A stretch of DNA of 64,000 bases from an uncultured Corynebacterium sp. (GTDB lineage Bacteria; Actinomycetota; Actinomycetes; Mycobacteriales; Mycobacteriaceae), in assembly GCF_946998835.1 (NCBI RefSeq), contig NZ_CAMQAZ010000009.1:1-64000 (forward strand). The letters are read 5' to 3'. Below are positions 52,519 through 62,170 of the stretch, one piece after another; the first letter of the stretch is position 1; every line of letters begins with the position of its first letter. The position numbers and the translations under genes are program-made. The notes beneath the pieces were generated by a model that worked only from the letters and a program-made list of their open reading frames with translations, ran no database searches and was not told the origin of the DNA.

Positions 52519-54045
52519 ATGATTGCCCTGACCGCTGCGGAAATCGCTCGCATCGTGGGAGGTGAACTCGCCCATGTGGACGCTGATGCCATGGTGACTC
52601 AGCCTGCGGAATTCGACTCCCGAAAGATTCGCGAAGGCTCGCTCTTCCTCGCCCTGCCGGGCGCGCGTGTCGACGGCCACGACTTCATCGAGCAGGCTGT
52701 GGCCGCTGGTGCAACATTGGCACTGGCAGCACGAGATGTTGGGCAACCTGCGGTCGTCGTAAAGCCCCTTGGCAAGCAGGACTCCAACGCTGACGCGTTT
52801 GCGCATGACCCTGACGGATCTGGGGCGGCGGTGCTGGAGGCGCTCGGAAGATTGGCGCGCTATGTCGTCGACGAGCTGAAGAAGGATCAGCTGCACGTCG
52901 TTGGCGTGACTGGTTCGGCGGGTAAGACTTCGACAAAGGACATGATGGCGACGTTGCTGCGTACCGACGGTCCGACGGTGGCGCCGAAGGGATCGTTCAA
53001 TAACGAAATTGGGCATCCGTACACGGTGCTGCAGTGCACGCCGGAGACGAAGTATTTGGTCGCGGAGATGAGCGCCCGTGGAATTGGGCATGTGGCTCAC
53101 CTGGCGCGCATTGCACCGCCGACAATTGGTGCTGTGCTCAACGTGGGCTCGGCGCACCTGGGAGAGTTTGGCTCACGCGAAGCGATTGCGCAGGCCAAGG
53201 GCGAACTCGTGGAAGCTTTGCCAGCCGCTGAACAGGGCGGAGTAGCAGTTCTCAACGCAGACGACGACTATGTCACTGGCATGGCGCCACGTACTCAGGC
53301 GAAGGTCGTGTTTTTCTCTGCCGATGAACGCTCCAACCGTCATGCGACCGCGGATTACCGTGCAACCAATGTGCAGCTCGATGATTTTGCGCGGGCATCT
53401 TTTGATTTGCATGTGCCGGATGGGCGTACATTCCCGATTCAGCTACAGGTCTACGGTGCGCACCAGGTAGCTAATGCTCTGGCAGCCATCGCGGTGGCGA
53501 TTGAATCTGGCATTGATGCTGAGCAGGTTGCCACGGCGATGGCCGAGCATGTGGCAGCATCGGAGCGCCGCATGGACGTCCAGCAGCTCACAGGCAACAT
53601 TGTGGTGATCAACGACTCGTATAACGCCAACCCGGACTCGATGCGTGCCGGTATCGATGCACTTGCGCGCACTGCGGCTGGTCCAACCCACAAGGACGCA
53701 TCGTCGTGGGCGGTGTTGGGGCAGATGGGTGAGCTTGGTGACTCTGCTGAGGATGAACATTCGTCACTGGGTGAATATTTGGTGAGTCGCGGCATCGATC
53801 GACTCGTTGCGGTAGGAGAGAGCGCCAACGTGCATGCCCTTGCCGCCAAAGCGGAAGAGTTGGGGTTAAATACTTCTAGGGTGTCGGATACGTCGGCGGC
53901 TGCTGATTTGGTAGCAACCGAGGTAGGTCCGGCCGATGTGGTCCTGGTGAAGGCTTCCTATGCCGACGGCATGTGGCGAGTCGCTGACTCGTTGGTCGCA
54001 AAGGTGGGAACACAACCAGATGGTGATAGCGGAGAGGAAAAGTAA
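52519..54045 (+). CDS. murF: UDP-MurNAc-tripeptide:D-Ala-D-Ala ligase
   Basis: 508 residues; completes the pentapeptide with D-Ala-D-Ala. ATP loop GSAGKTSTKDMM, KGSFNNEIGHP and VINDSYNANPDSM are the family motifs. Its TAA stop abuts the mraY GTG. Confidence 0.95.
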   Translation: MIALTAAEIARIVGGELAHVDADAMVTQPAEFDSRKIREGSLFLALPGARVDGHDFIEQAVAAGATLALAARDVGQPAVVVKPLGKQDSNADAFAHDPDGSGAAVLEALGRLARYVVDELKKDQLHVVGVTGSAGKTSTKDMMATLLRTDGPTVAPKGSFNNEIGHPYTVLQCTPETKYLVAEMSARGIGHVAHLARIAPPTIGAVLNVGSAHLGEFGSREAIAQAKGELVEALPAAEQGGVAVLNADDDYVTGMAPRTQAKVVFFSADERSNRHATADYRATNVQLDDFARASFDLHVPDGRTFPIQLQVYGAHQVANALAAIAVAIESGIDAEQVATAMAEHVAASERRMDVQQLTGNIVVINDSYNANPDSMRAGIDALARTAAGPTHKDASSWAVLGQMGELGDSAEDEHSSLGEYLVSRGIDRLVAVGESANVHALAAKAEELGLNTSRVSDTSAAADLVATEVGPADVVLVKASYADGMWRVADSLVAKVGTQPDGDSGEEK

Positions 54046-55152
54046 GTGATTCAACTTATTCTCAGTGGTGCGATTGCATTCCTGGTGAGCGTCTTTTTGA
54101 CACCAGTGCTTATTCGCAAGTTCTCCGCTGAAGGCCTTGGCCAGGAGATTCGTGAAGAGGGGCCGAAGAGCCACCTGCGCAAACGGGGTACCCCGACCAT
54201 GGGCGGCATCGCCATCATCGTGGCGATTGTCGCCGGCTACTTCCTCTCTCACCTCATTACTTATTTCCAGACCGGCGTGGGGCCATCGGCTTCGGGCCTG
54301 CTGGTGATGTTCCTTGTCCTGTCGATGGGCGCATTGGGTTTTGCCGATGACTTCATCAAGTTGTCCAAGGGCCGTAACCTGGGGCTGAACAAGACTGCGA
54401 AGCTCGTTGGCCAGCTTGCGGCCGCGTTGATTTTCGGTGTCCTGCTAGTGCAGTTCCCGGATGCGTCCGGCCTGACCCCGGGCTCGACTAACCTGTCGCT
54501 AATTCGTGACATCTCATTCCTCAACCTGGCTCCGGGGCCGGTGTGGTTTGGCATGATTGTCTTCTTGGTATTCGTCTTCATTGTAATTGCTGCATGGACG
54601 AACGCGGTCAATCTCACTGATGGCCTCGACGGGCTGGCCGCAGGCGCGACTGCCTTGCTGCTGGCAACCTACACGCTGATTTCTTTCTGGCAGTTCCGTA
54701 ACTCGTGTGAGGCCTCGCTCGGAAGCGGCTGCTACAACGTGCGCGATCCGCTGGACGTTGCGGTCATCTCCGTCGCGGGTCTGGGTGCCTGCCTGGGCTT
54801 CCTGTGGTGGAACGCGGCTCCGGCAAAGATCTTCATGGGCGATACCGGTTCGCTGGCCCTCGGTGGCTTGGTAGCGGGTCTGTCATTTGTCACCAAGACT
54901 GAGCTGCTGATGGTTATCATTGGCTTCATCTTCGTGATGGAGGTTGCCTCCGTGGCAATTCAGATCGCAGTTTTCCAGACAACTGGCAAGCGTGTGTTCC
55001 GTATGGCGCCCATCCACCACCATTTCGAAAACGGCGGTTGGGCGGAGACAACTGTTGTCGTCCGTTTCTGGCTGCTGGCAGGTATTTTCAACATGATCGG
55101 CGCAGCCATCTTCTACAGTGACTGGCTCTCTCAGGTAGGCGTATTTCAATGA
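54046..55152 (+). CDS. mraY: Phospho-MurNAc-pentapeptide transferase
   Basis: 368 residues, about ten membrane helices; makes lipid I from UDP-MurNAc-pentapeptide and undecaprenyl (here probably decaprenyl) phosphate. Motifs: KRGTPTMGGI, GFADDFIKL, NLTDGLDGLAAG, MGDTGSLALGG and MAPIHHHFE. The start is a GTG directly after the murF stop, with GGAGAGGAAAAG upstream. It overlaps murD by four bases. Confidence 0.96.
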   Translation: MIQLILSGAIAFLVSVFLTPVLIRKFSAEGLGQEIREEGPKSHLRKRGTPTMGGIAIIVAIVAGYFLSHLITYFQTGVGPSASGLLVMFLVLSMGALGFADDFIKLSKGRNLGLNKTAKLVGQLAAALIFGVLLVQFPDASGLTPGSTNLSLIRDISFLNLAPGPVWFGMIVFLVFVFIVIAAWTNAVNLTDGLDGLAAGATALLLATYTLISFWQFRNSCEASLGSGCYNVRDPLDVAVISVAGLGACLGFLWWNAAPAKIFMGDTGSLALGGLVAGLSFVTKTELLMVIIGFIFVMEVASVAIQIAVFQTTGKRVFRMAPIHHHFENGGWAETTVVVRFWLLAGIFNMIGAAIFYSDWLSQVGVFQ

Positions 55153-56627
55153 TTAACTCACCAGACCCGACCAACCTCACCGATGTCCGAAATCTCGACT
55201 TAGTCGCTACGGTGCGCTCTGGTCGAGTTCTGGTGGCAGGAGCCGGGGTGTCCGGCCGCGGCGCCATTGCAATGCTCAAGGACATCGGGTGTCCAGAGGT
55301 AGTCGTCGTCGACGACTCTTCCCTCGGCGCGCTCGTCGCCGCGGACTTTTCGGTTCGACATGTCACGACCGATGACGCTCGTGATGAGCTTGCCGACGCG
55401 GTCGCGATTGTGACCTCCCCGGGATGGCGTCCGACCAGCCCGCTGTTTGGCGCTGCCGCTGAGGCCGGTGTCCCGGTTGTTGGCGATGTTGCATTGGCCT
55501 TCGCCGGAGACTGCGCCCAACTGTGGGGGCCTAAGCGCACCTGGTTGGTAGTCACAGGCACAAACGGGAAGACTACGACAACCTCCATGTTGGCAGCCAT
55601 GCTCGGGGAGCAGGGCGCAGCCGTAGGCAACATTGGTGTGGCGCTCTACGATGCGCTGACTGCTGAGCCGCGCATTGAGATTCTGGCTGCAGAGCTGTCC
55701 AGCTTCCAGCTGCACTGGGCTCCGAACATTCGCCCAGATGCGGGTGTGTTGCTGAACCTGGCGGAAGATCACATCGACTGGCACGGCTCTTACGAAAATT
55801 ACGGGCTGGATAAGACCCGAGCGCTGCGCGGTGCTGTCGCTGTCTACGGTGCGGATGATGCCGATGTCGTTGAGCACGTGGAAAACATGATGAAAAACGA
55901 TGAGCTCGGTAATTCCGTAGTCGGGTTCACTGACGCCTCACCAGAGGCAAACCAGGTCGGCGTTCGAAACGGCATGATTGTCGATCGCGCATTTGGTGGC
56001 GGCGATGCCGCATATGGTGAGTCGGGTCCGGGGGTTGTCATCGCTCCAGTAGCAGGAATTTCTCCTCCCGGCCGCGCAGGCGTACTCGACGCTGTGGCCG
56101 CGACCGCAATGGCGCGCAGCATTGGTACCCCTCCTGAGCAAATTGCGGCAGCGCTGGAAACGTTTGAGGTTCGCGCACACCGCGGCCAGATTGTCCACGA
56201 GGCGAACGGTGTCGTATGGATTGATGACTCGAAGGCAACGAACCCGCACGCTGCCGACGCCGCACTGTCCGGCCACGACCGTGTTGTGTGGATTGTCGGT
56301 GGTCAACTGAAGGGCGCGGATATTCACCCGCTGGTGGCGAAGCATGCTCATCGTTTGCAGGCTGCCGTGATTATGGGCGTCGATAGGCAACTAGTAAGCG
56401 ACGCGCTGACCCGAATTGTGCCTGCGGTGCCGGTCGTTGTCATTGATGACACCGACAAGGTCGATGCTATGGCTAAGGTCTGCATGGCAGCTAGCGAATT
56501 TGCCAGCTCAGGCGATGTGGTGTTGTTGGCACCAGCGGGTGCGAGCTTGGATATGTATTCCGGAATGGCTGAACGCGGTGATTTGTTCGCGCAATGGGCA
56601 CAGAAGGTGACATCAACTGATGGATAA
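55149..56627 (+). CDS. murD: UDP-MurNAc-L-alanine:D-glutamate ligase
   Basis: 492 residues. An N-terminal Rossmann fold (VLVAGAGVSGRGAIAML), ATP loop GTNGKTTTTSML, NLAEDHIDWH, and C-terminal WIDDSKATNPHAA. Four-base overlap with mraY and eight-base overlap with ftsW show translational coupling. Confidence 0.95.
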   Translation: MINSPDPTNLTDVRNLDLVATVRSGRVLVAGAGVSGRGAIAMLKDIGCPEVVVVDDSSLGALVAADFSVRHVTTDDARDELADAVAIVTSPGWRPTSPLFGAAAEAGVPVVGDVALAFAGDCAQLWGPKRTWLVVTGTNGKTTTTSMLAAMLGEQGAAVGNIGVALYDALTAEPRIEILAAELSSFQLHWAPNIRPDAGVLLNLAEDHIDWHGSYENYGLDKTRALRGAVAVYGADDADVVEHVENMMKNDELGNSVVGFTDASPEANQVGVRNGMIVDRAFGGGDAAYGESGPGVVIAPVAGISPPGRAGVLDAVAATAMARSIGTPPEQIAAALETFEVRAHRGQIVHEANGVVWIDDSKATNPHAADAALSGHDRVVWIVGGQLKGADIHPLVAKHAHRLQAAVIMGVDRQLVSDALTRIVPAVPVVVIDDTDKVDAMAKVCMAASEFASSGDVVLLAPAGASLDMYSGMAERGDLFAQWAQKVTSTDG

Positions 56628-58440
56628 CTCGCGCAAGGCACGCAATTTAAGCGCTAGCGTCGCGACTGAGCAGAAGGGCGCGACGGCTGCCACTTCACGG
56701 CGGTCCTCGTCGTCAAGCTCTAGTGCTCGGAAGCGGCCTGCGTGGGTGGAGCGTTTTGACGACTGGAAGTCGCGCCCACTGTTCGACTACCACTTGCTGA
56801 TGATTATCGTCGCGCTGCTGACATCGATTGGTTTGGTCATGGTGCTGTCGGCATCTATGGCCAGCGCCGGTAGTGATTCGGGCAGCGTGTGGTCCGTCTT
56901 CTTCCGCCAGTTGGTCATGGTGGTGTTCGGACTTATCTCCATGTGGGTTGTGCTGCGAATGCGGGTGGAGTTAATTCGCTCGTTGTCGACAGCGGCGCTG
57001 ATTTTATCCTTCGTGCTGTTGATTCTGGTGATTATCCCGGGCATTGGTATCGGTCTGGAGGAAACCGGTGCCCGCTCCTGGTTGAGTGTCGGTGGTATCA
57101 CCATGCAGCCCTCCGAGCTGGCGAAGATTGCGCTGGCCCTGTGGGGGTCGAAGTTGCTGGCTGAAAAGGTGCGCACTGCAGTGTCCTACCGCGATTTGTT
57201 CGCGGCTTTCGGCCTGGTCAGCTTTTTAATGCTGGCTTTGGTGATGTTGCAGCGCGACCTCGGCATGGTCGCTTCTATGGCGTTTGTTGTCGTGGCGCTG
57301 GCATGGTTTGCAGGTCTGCCGAGGATATTCATCACCGGTCTTCTCGGCGCTGCCGCATTGGCCATGGTGATTTTCACCGCTACTGCTGGTTTCCGCTCGG
57401 CGCGAATCAGGGTTTACTTCGACTCGCTGATGGGTAACTTCGGCGATGTCCAGGGTGACGCCTACCAGTCTTATCAGGGCTTTCTTTCGCTTGCCGACGG
57501 GTCCCTCACCGGTGTCGGTCTCGGTCAGTCGAGCGCGAAGTGGGGATACCTGCCGGAGGCAAAGAATGACTTCATTTTTGCCATCATCGGTGAGGAAACC
57601 GGGTTCCTCGGTGCGCTGATGGTGATTTTGCTCTACGCAGCGCTGGGCTGGGTGGGGCTTCGGATCGCCGGCCGCCAGAACGATCCGTTCCTCCGTCTAC
57701 TCGCAGGCACAATTACCACAGCAACGGTGGTGCAGGCCTTCATCAATATCGGTTACGTCGTCGGTGCGCTGCCGGTAACGGGTCTGCAGCTGCCGCTGAT
57801 TTCTGCCGGTGGTACATCGGCGATGGTCACTCTGTTCTCCATGGGGCTGCTGGCCACCTGTGCCCGCCACGAGTCGGAGGCTGTCTCTGCGATGCAGACT
57901 TCTGGGCGCCCGGCATTGGATAGGTTCCTGCGGATTCCGGAGCCGGTTCCGTATGACGAGTCGCGTCGTCATGCACCGAAGGTGCGTGCCCACCGTGACC
58001 CACAGCGTTTTGGTCCACCAGTCGTAACCAGCGGAGCGCGAACTCCACGAGGTGAGCGAACACAGGTCCGCGAGAGCTACCGCAGCGACCGGGGTGAGCG
58101 ATTTGAGCGAGGTGAGCGAAGGGGCCGCAGCACAAGTAATCACAGTGGCCGAGGTGTCTCATCGCAGCGTGATGCGCGAGCAGCTGGACGTCCTGGTAGC
58201 TCTGGCAATGTTCGCGGCCGTGAGGCCGATTATTCCGCTCGTGGTGACAGCGGCCGGACCCGGGGATTCTCCGAGAGTGCACCGCGGACTGGGTGGTCAC
58301 AGGACTCCTGGTCGTCGTCAAGCTCGCGCCGGGGAAGTAGGATTCGGAGCGAAGGCCGTGGCGGGCAGTCGCGTTCGCGCCAGCGCCCGGGCCGAAACAA
58401 TAGAAATGGCGGTTCAGTACCGCGGAGGAGGAATCGATAA
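56620..58440 (+). CDS. ftsW: Septal peptidoglycan polymerase FtsW with long basic tail
   Basis: 606 residues. SEDS-family glycosyltransferase with ten helices between about residues 58 and 415; motifs GARSWLSVGGITMQPSELAKI, KNDFIFAIIGEETGFLG and PLISAGGTSAMVTL are clear. After the last helix comes an unusually long cytosolic tail of about 180 residues rich in Arg, Gly, Ser and acidic pairs. The tail looks disordered and may bind partners such as FtsZ. It ends four bases before the murG start. Confidence 0.94.
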   Translation: MDNSRKARNLSASVATEQKGATAATSRRSSSSSSSARKRPAWVERFDDWKSRPLFDYHLLMIIVALLTSIGLVMVLSASMASAGSDSGSVWSVFFRQLVMVVFGLISMWVVLRMRVELIRSLSTAALILSFVLLILVIIPGIGIGLEETGARSWLSVGGITMQPSELAKIALALWGSKLLAEKVRTAVSYRDLFAAFGLVSFLMLALVMLQRDLGMVASMAFVVVALAWFAGLPRIFITGLLGAAALAMVIFTATAGFRSARIRVYFDSLMGNFGDVQGDAYQSYQGFLSLADGSLTGVGLGQSSAKWGYLPEAKNDFIFAIIGEETGFLGALMVILLYAALGWVGLRIAGRQNDPFLRLLAGTITTATVVQAFINIGYVVGALPVTGLQLPLISAGGTSAMVTLFSMGLLATCARHESEAVSAMQTSGRPALDRFLRIPEPVPYDESRRHAPKVRAHRDPQRFGPPVVTSGARTPRGERTQVRESYRSDRGERFERGERRGRSTSNHSGRGVSSQRDARAAGRPGSSGNVRGREADYSARGDSGRTRGFSESAPRTGWSQDSWSSSSSRRGSRIRSEGRGGQSRSRQRPGRNNRNGGSVPRRRNR

Positions 58441-58444
58441 CACC

Positions 58445-59617
58445 ATGGCGGACAAAAATCTGGGCGCGGCCGTTGGGGCGAAAGGCGCCTCGGAGTCTGA
58501 GCTTTTTCTCAAGAAAGATGGCTCCGCTCCGACCATAGTGGTGGCTGGTGGTGGCACAGCTGGCCATATCGAACCCGCGCTGGCCGTCGCCGACGCGATT
58601 TTGAGCTTGCAGCCGGAAGCGCGCGTGATTGCGCTCGGTACGAACCGTGGGTTGGAGTCGACTCTTGTGCCGGCACGAGGCTACGAGCTGGAATTGATTC
58701 CACCGGTGCCGGTGCCGCGCAAGCCTACTGCGGATTTGTTCAAACTGCCGTTCAACGTCGCTCGTGCCGTACGTGAGACCCGCGAGGTTTTCAAACGTGT
58801 AGATGCTGATGCGGTAATCGGTTTTGGCGGCTATGTGTCGGCACCGGCGTATCTGGCATGCCGCGCGGGTAAGAAGATTCCATTCCTGGTTCACGAAGCT
58901 AATGCTCGCGCGGGGCTGGCCAATAAGCTTGGAGTCGCACTTGGCGGTGTCGGCTTAGCGGCTGTGACCGGTTCCGGCCTGAAGGCCGAAGTCGTGGGCA
59001 ACCCAGTACGTTCCAGTCTCGCCGAGTTGGACCGCGATGCTAAGCGTGCCGAGGCCCGGGAGTTCTTTGGTCTGCCACAAGAGGGACCGGTGCTCTTTGT
59101 CACCGGCGGTTCGCAGGGGGCGCGCTCCATTAATGAGGCCGTCAGCGGCGCAGCGGCAGAGCTCGCCACCGCCGGTGTGTCCGTGTTGCACGCCTATGGC
59201 AAAAAGAACCACGTTGAAGTTGAGTCCGTTCGTGAGGATGCGCCGTATGTGGCCGTCCCGTACATTGACCGGATGGATTTGGCGTACTCTGCAGCTGATC
59301 TAATTTTGTGCCGTTCTGGCGCGATGACGGTGGCTGAAGTCTCAGCCGTCGGGTTGCCTGCGGTGTATGTGCCATTGCCACATGGAAACGGCGAACAGGC
59401 GCTAAACGCTACGGACGTTATCGATGCTGGTGGAGGTATTCTCATCGCCGATGAGTCGCTGACCGTGGCATCGATTTCGGATATCGTGATTCCACTGGTC
59501 ACGTCCCCAGACAAGCTTGCCGACGGGCGTCGCGCCCTGGCCAACATCGGACACGGTAACGCTGCGGAGAACATCGCCCGTCGGGTGCTGTCTGGGGCTG
59601 TGAACTCTAAGAAGTAA
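58445..59617 (+). CDS. murG: Lipid II synthase (UDP-GlcNAc transferase MurG)
   Basis: 390 residues from the ATG at 58445, preceded by GGAGGA about ten bases upstream. The frame is open for another 131 codons inside ftsW, but that part is a shadow of the ftsW tail. Motifs: GGGTAGHIEPALAVAD near residue 34, VGFGGYVSAPAYLA-type block, HEANARAGLANK, GGSQGARSINE, and PLPHGNGEQALNA. It attaches GlcNAc to lipid I on the cytosolic membrane face. Confidence 0.95.
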   Translation: MADKNLGAAVGAKGASESELFLKKDGSAPTIVVAGGGTAGHIEPALAVADAILSLQPEARVIALGTNRGLESTLVPARGYELELIPPVPVPRKPTADLFKLPFNVARAVRETREVFKRVDADAVIGFGGYVSAPAYLACRAGKKIPFLVHEANARAGLANKLGVALGGVGLAAVTGSGLKAEVVGNPVRSSLAELDRDAKRAEAREFFGLPQEGPVLFVTGGSQGARSINEAVSGAAAELATAGVSVLHAYGKKNHVEVESVREDAPYVAVPYIDRMDLAYSAADLILCRSGAMTVAEVSAVGLPAVYVPLPHGNGEQALNATDVIDAGGGILIADESLTVASISDIVIPLVTSPDKLADGRRALANIGHGNAAENIARRVLSGAVNSKK

Positions 59618-59630
59618 AGCGAGCATAGAG

Positions 59631-61124
59631 ATGAACGTTAATTTCGATGACTTTCAGCCGGTGACAGGAAAGCTGCCCGCAAGTGTGCACATGATTGGTA
59701 TTGGTGGTGCCGGTATGTCCGGTATTGCCCGCATTTTGCTGGCGCGAGGTATTCGTGTGACGGGTTCTGATGTCAAGGAATCCCGTGCGGTGGTGGGGCT
59801 TCGTGCGATGGGTGCGACCATCGCCATTGGCCACGACCGTGCGAATCTTGAGCTAGCCGGCAAGGGGGAATTGCCAGAGGCAGTGGTCATTTCCTTCGCT
59901 GCTATCCCGAAGACGAATCCGGAGCTGGCCGGTGCGCATGAGCTGGGCATTCCGGTTTTAAAGCGCTCCGATGTGCTTGCGCTGTTGATGCAGGACTCCA
60001 AAGCCCTGCTGATTGCCGGTACCCACGGAAAGACCTCGACAACGTCGATGACCGTGGCTGCTCTACAAGCCGCCGGTTTGGATCCGTCTTTTGCCGTCGG
60101 TGGTCTGATGAGTAAGGCGGGTGTCAATGCACACCAAGGCAGCGGCGATGTCTTTGTCGCTGAGGCCGATGAGTCGGATGCCTCGCTGTTGACTTACCAG
60201 CCGCAAGTGGCTGTCATCACCAACATCGAGCCCGATCATCTGGACTTCTTCGGTGATGACGAGACCTACTCTGCGGTCTTCGACGCATTTGCGGAGCGTA
60301 TTAAGGACGGCGGCCACCTGGTGGTGTGCGCTGAAGACACGCACGCAGCCGCATTGGGGGAGCGCGCGGTGGACCGTGGCATTAACGTGCTGGCCTACGG
60401 CGGGGTAGAGGCCTTGGCAAAGCACCCGAAGCTACCAGTCGGTGCCGTTTTGCACGGTTGGACTCCAGCCGGTGGCGGTGCCCGTGTGGAGGCCACTGTC
60501 GGTGCTACCTCGGTGACGTTTGAATTGCACCAGCCCGGTCGTCACATGGCGCTCAACGCGCTGGCTGCAATGGTCGGTGGCGACTGCGTCGGGGCAGATT
60601 TGGGTCGTATGGCCCGTGGTCTCGGTGAGTTCACGGGTGTGCGTCGTCGTTTCGACTATCACGGCAGTATTGCCGAGGGGCCGTTTGTCGGCGCGCGTAT
60701 TTACGACGATTACGCGCATCACCCGACTGAGGTTTCCGCCGTTCTCGGTGCGGCTCGGGAACTTGTCACCGAGGCTGGTCGCGGTGAGGTCATCGCAGTG
60801 TTCCAGCCGCACCTGTATTCGCGTACCCGCAACTTTGCCGACGAGTTCGCCGCAGCATTGTCTCTGGCAGACAAGGCCGTGTTGCTCGATGTCTTCGGTG
60901 CCCGAGAGGAACCGCTGCCGGGAGTCGATGGCGCACTGATTGCTAAGAAAATGACAATCCCTGTGACGTACGAGCCGCATTTCACCAGTGTTCCCGCTCG
61001 CGTCCGTGAAATCGTCGAACCACACGATGTCATCCTGACTATCGGTGCTGGTTCTGTGACAATGCTTGCCGACGAAATCGTGCGCGAGCTCAGCGGAGAC
61101 AACGACGAACAGGTGGAGTCGTAA
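59631..61124 (+). CDS. murC: UDP-MurNAc:L-alanine ligase
   Basis: 497 residues; adds L-alanine to UDP-MurNAc. N-terminal VHMIGIGGAGMSGIARIL, ATP loop GTHGKTSTTSM, EADESDASLL and FDYHGS followed by DDYAHHPTE are the MurC signatures. It follows murG by 13 bases and precedes ftsQ by four. Confidence 0.96.
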   Translation: MNVNFDDFQPVTGKLPASVHMIGIGGAGMSGIARILLARGIRVTGSDVKESRAVVGLRAMGATIAIGHDRANLELAGKGELPEAVVISFAAIPKTNPELAGAHELGIPVLKRSDVLALLMQDSKALLIAGTHGKTSTTSMTVAALQAAGLDPSFAVGGLMSKAGVNAHQGSGDVFVAEADESDASLLTYQPQVAVITNIEPDHLDFFGDDETYSAVFDAFAERIKDGGHLVVCAEDTHAAALGERAVDRGINVLAYGGVEALAKHPKLPVGAVLHGWTPAGGGARVEATVGATSVTFELHQPGRHMALNALAAMVGGDCVGADLGRMARGLGEFTGVRRRFDYHGSIAEGPFVGARIYDDYAHHPTEVSAVLGAARELVTEAGRGEVIAVFQPHLYSRTRNFADEFAAALSLADKAVLLDVFGAREEPLPGVDGALIAKKMTIPVTYEPHFTSVPARVREIVEPHDVILTIGAGSVTMLADEIVRELSGDNDEQVES

Positions 61125-61128
61125 CACT

Positions 61129-61905
61129 GTGAAACCCAGTCGAAAACAATTTCAGCAGCCTGACGATGGAGGTCAGGCCGCACCAGAGTTACGAGGTCAG
61201 CGTTCGGCGCGCGTTCCTCGACGTGGCTGGCTTATCGGAGGCGGCCTGGTCGCGATTATCGCCCTTGTCGTAGCAGTGGTGTGGTTTTCCCCGTGGTTGG
61301 TTGTGAAAAATATCGACGTCGAAGGTGTCGTACACGGAGATAAGGACGCGATTGTCGAGGCCAGCGGTATTACTGAGAATCAGAAGCTGATTCGTTTGAA
61401 CACGAATGCGGCAGCACGCTCTGTGGCTGGACAGCCGTGGGTCGACAGTGTGACTATTAGTCGTTCGTGGCCACAGGGTGTGACGATTTCAGTTCGGGAA
61501 TTTGCACCTGTGGTATTTATTCGGGCCACCGATGGAGAGCACCTGTTTTCCGAAAAAGGTGAGGAGTTTGTCACAGCACCGCCACCGCCGGGTGTGATTG
61601 AGGTTGTCGATGCACCCCGTGTGGATGAGCCCGCGGACGGTAAAATTGACCCCGAGTCGCGTGTTATCAAGGCGGTTCTGGACGTCGTCAAGGCGTTACC
61701 GGAGCCCGTTGCGCACCGAGTTGAGCGGATTAGTGCGCCTTCAGAGGCAGAAATCAAGCTCTTCCTCACCGATGGCTATGAGGTGTACTTCGGTTCGTCG
61801 GATAATGCGGCGGAAAAGGCACGCGCGACGGAGATTGTACTGAGCCGTGACGAGAAGACGTGGAACGTTTCCAACCCTCGGCTGCCCACTGCTAAGGGAG
61901 AGTAG
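61129..61905 (+). CDS. ftsQ: Cell division protein FtsQ
   Basis: 258 residues from the GTG at 61129 (VKPSRKQFQQ), four bases after the murC stop. A basic cytosolic N-terminus, one helix (LIGGGLVAIIALVVAVVWF), then a POTRA domain (VKNIDVEGVVHGDKDAIVEASGI) and a beta domain. It links the early and late divisome. The upstream in-frame extension lies inside murC and is not used. Confidence 0.92.
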   Translation: MKPSRKQFQQPDDGGQAAPELRGQRSARVPRRGWLIGGGLVAIIALVVAVVWFSPWLVVKNIDVEGVVHGDKDAIVEASGITENQKLIRLNTNAAARSVAGQPWVDSVTISRSWPQGVTISVREFAPVVFIRATDGEHLFSEKGEEFVTAPPPPGVIEVVDAPRVDEPADGKIDPESRVIKAVLDVVKALPEPVAHRVERISAPSEAEIKLFLTDGYEVYFGSSDNAAEKARATEIVLSRDEKTWNVSNPRLPTAKGE

Positions 61906-62170
61906 GGAAGCGTGGTGTCTGATGTGATTTCTGTGGCTAAACACTATCCCTCAAGTGCAGGTTTAAGGTAGCGACACGCGCTAAAAGGTCGCTGAATTAT
62001 TGGCAGTTTTCGACCACAATGGGGTCAACAGCTTTTCGGCCATGATGCACTTTCCGTGCGGTGTCATGGGGGGCTGTGCTGCCGGTGGCGCACCTGCTGT
62101 CGTGCAGTCCATGTGCAACGTGGCTAGATGAAATCATTTAGGACCTATAGGAAAGGGCGAGAAACGCGCA
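61906..62170. promoter_or_regulatory. ftsQ-ftsZ intergenic region
   Basis: 265 bases. A strong ribosome site AGGAAAGGGCGAG lies just before the ftsZ ATG. Separate ftsZ promoters are usual here, but I could not place one with confidence. No terminator was seen after ftsQ. Confidence 0.4.

Noticed and set aside
58052..58444. 131-codon N-terminal extension of MurG
   Set aside because: It lies wholly inside ftsW in another frame; the ATG at 58445 has a ribosome site and begins just before the conserved MurG N-terminus.
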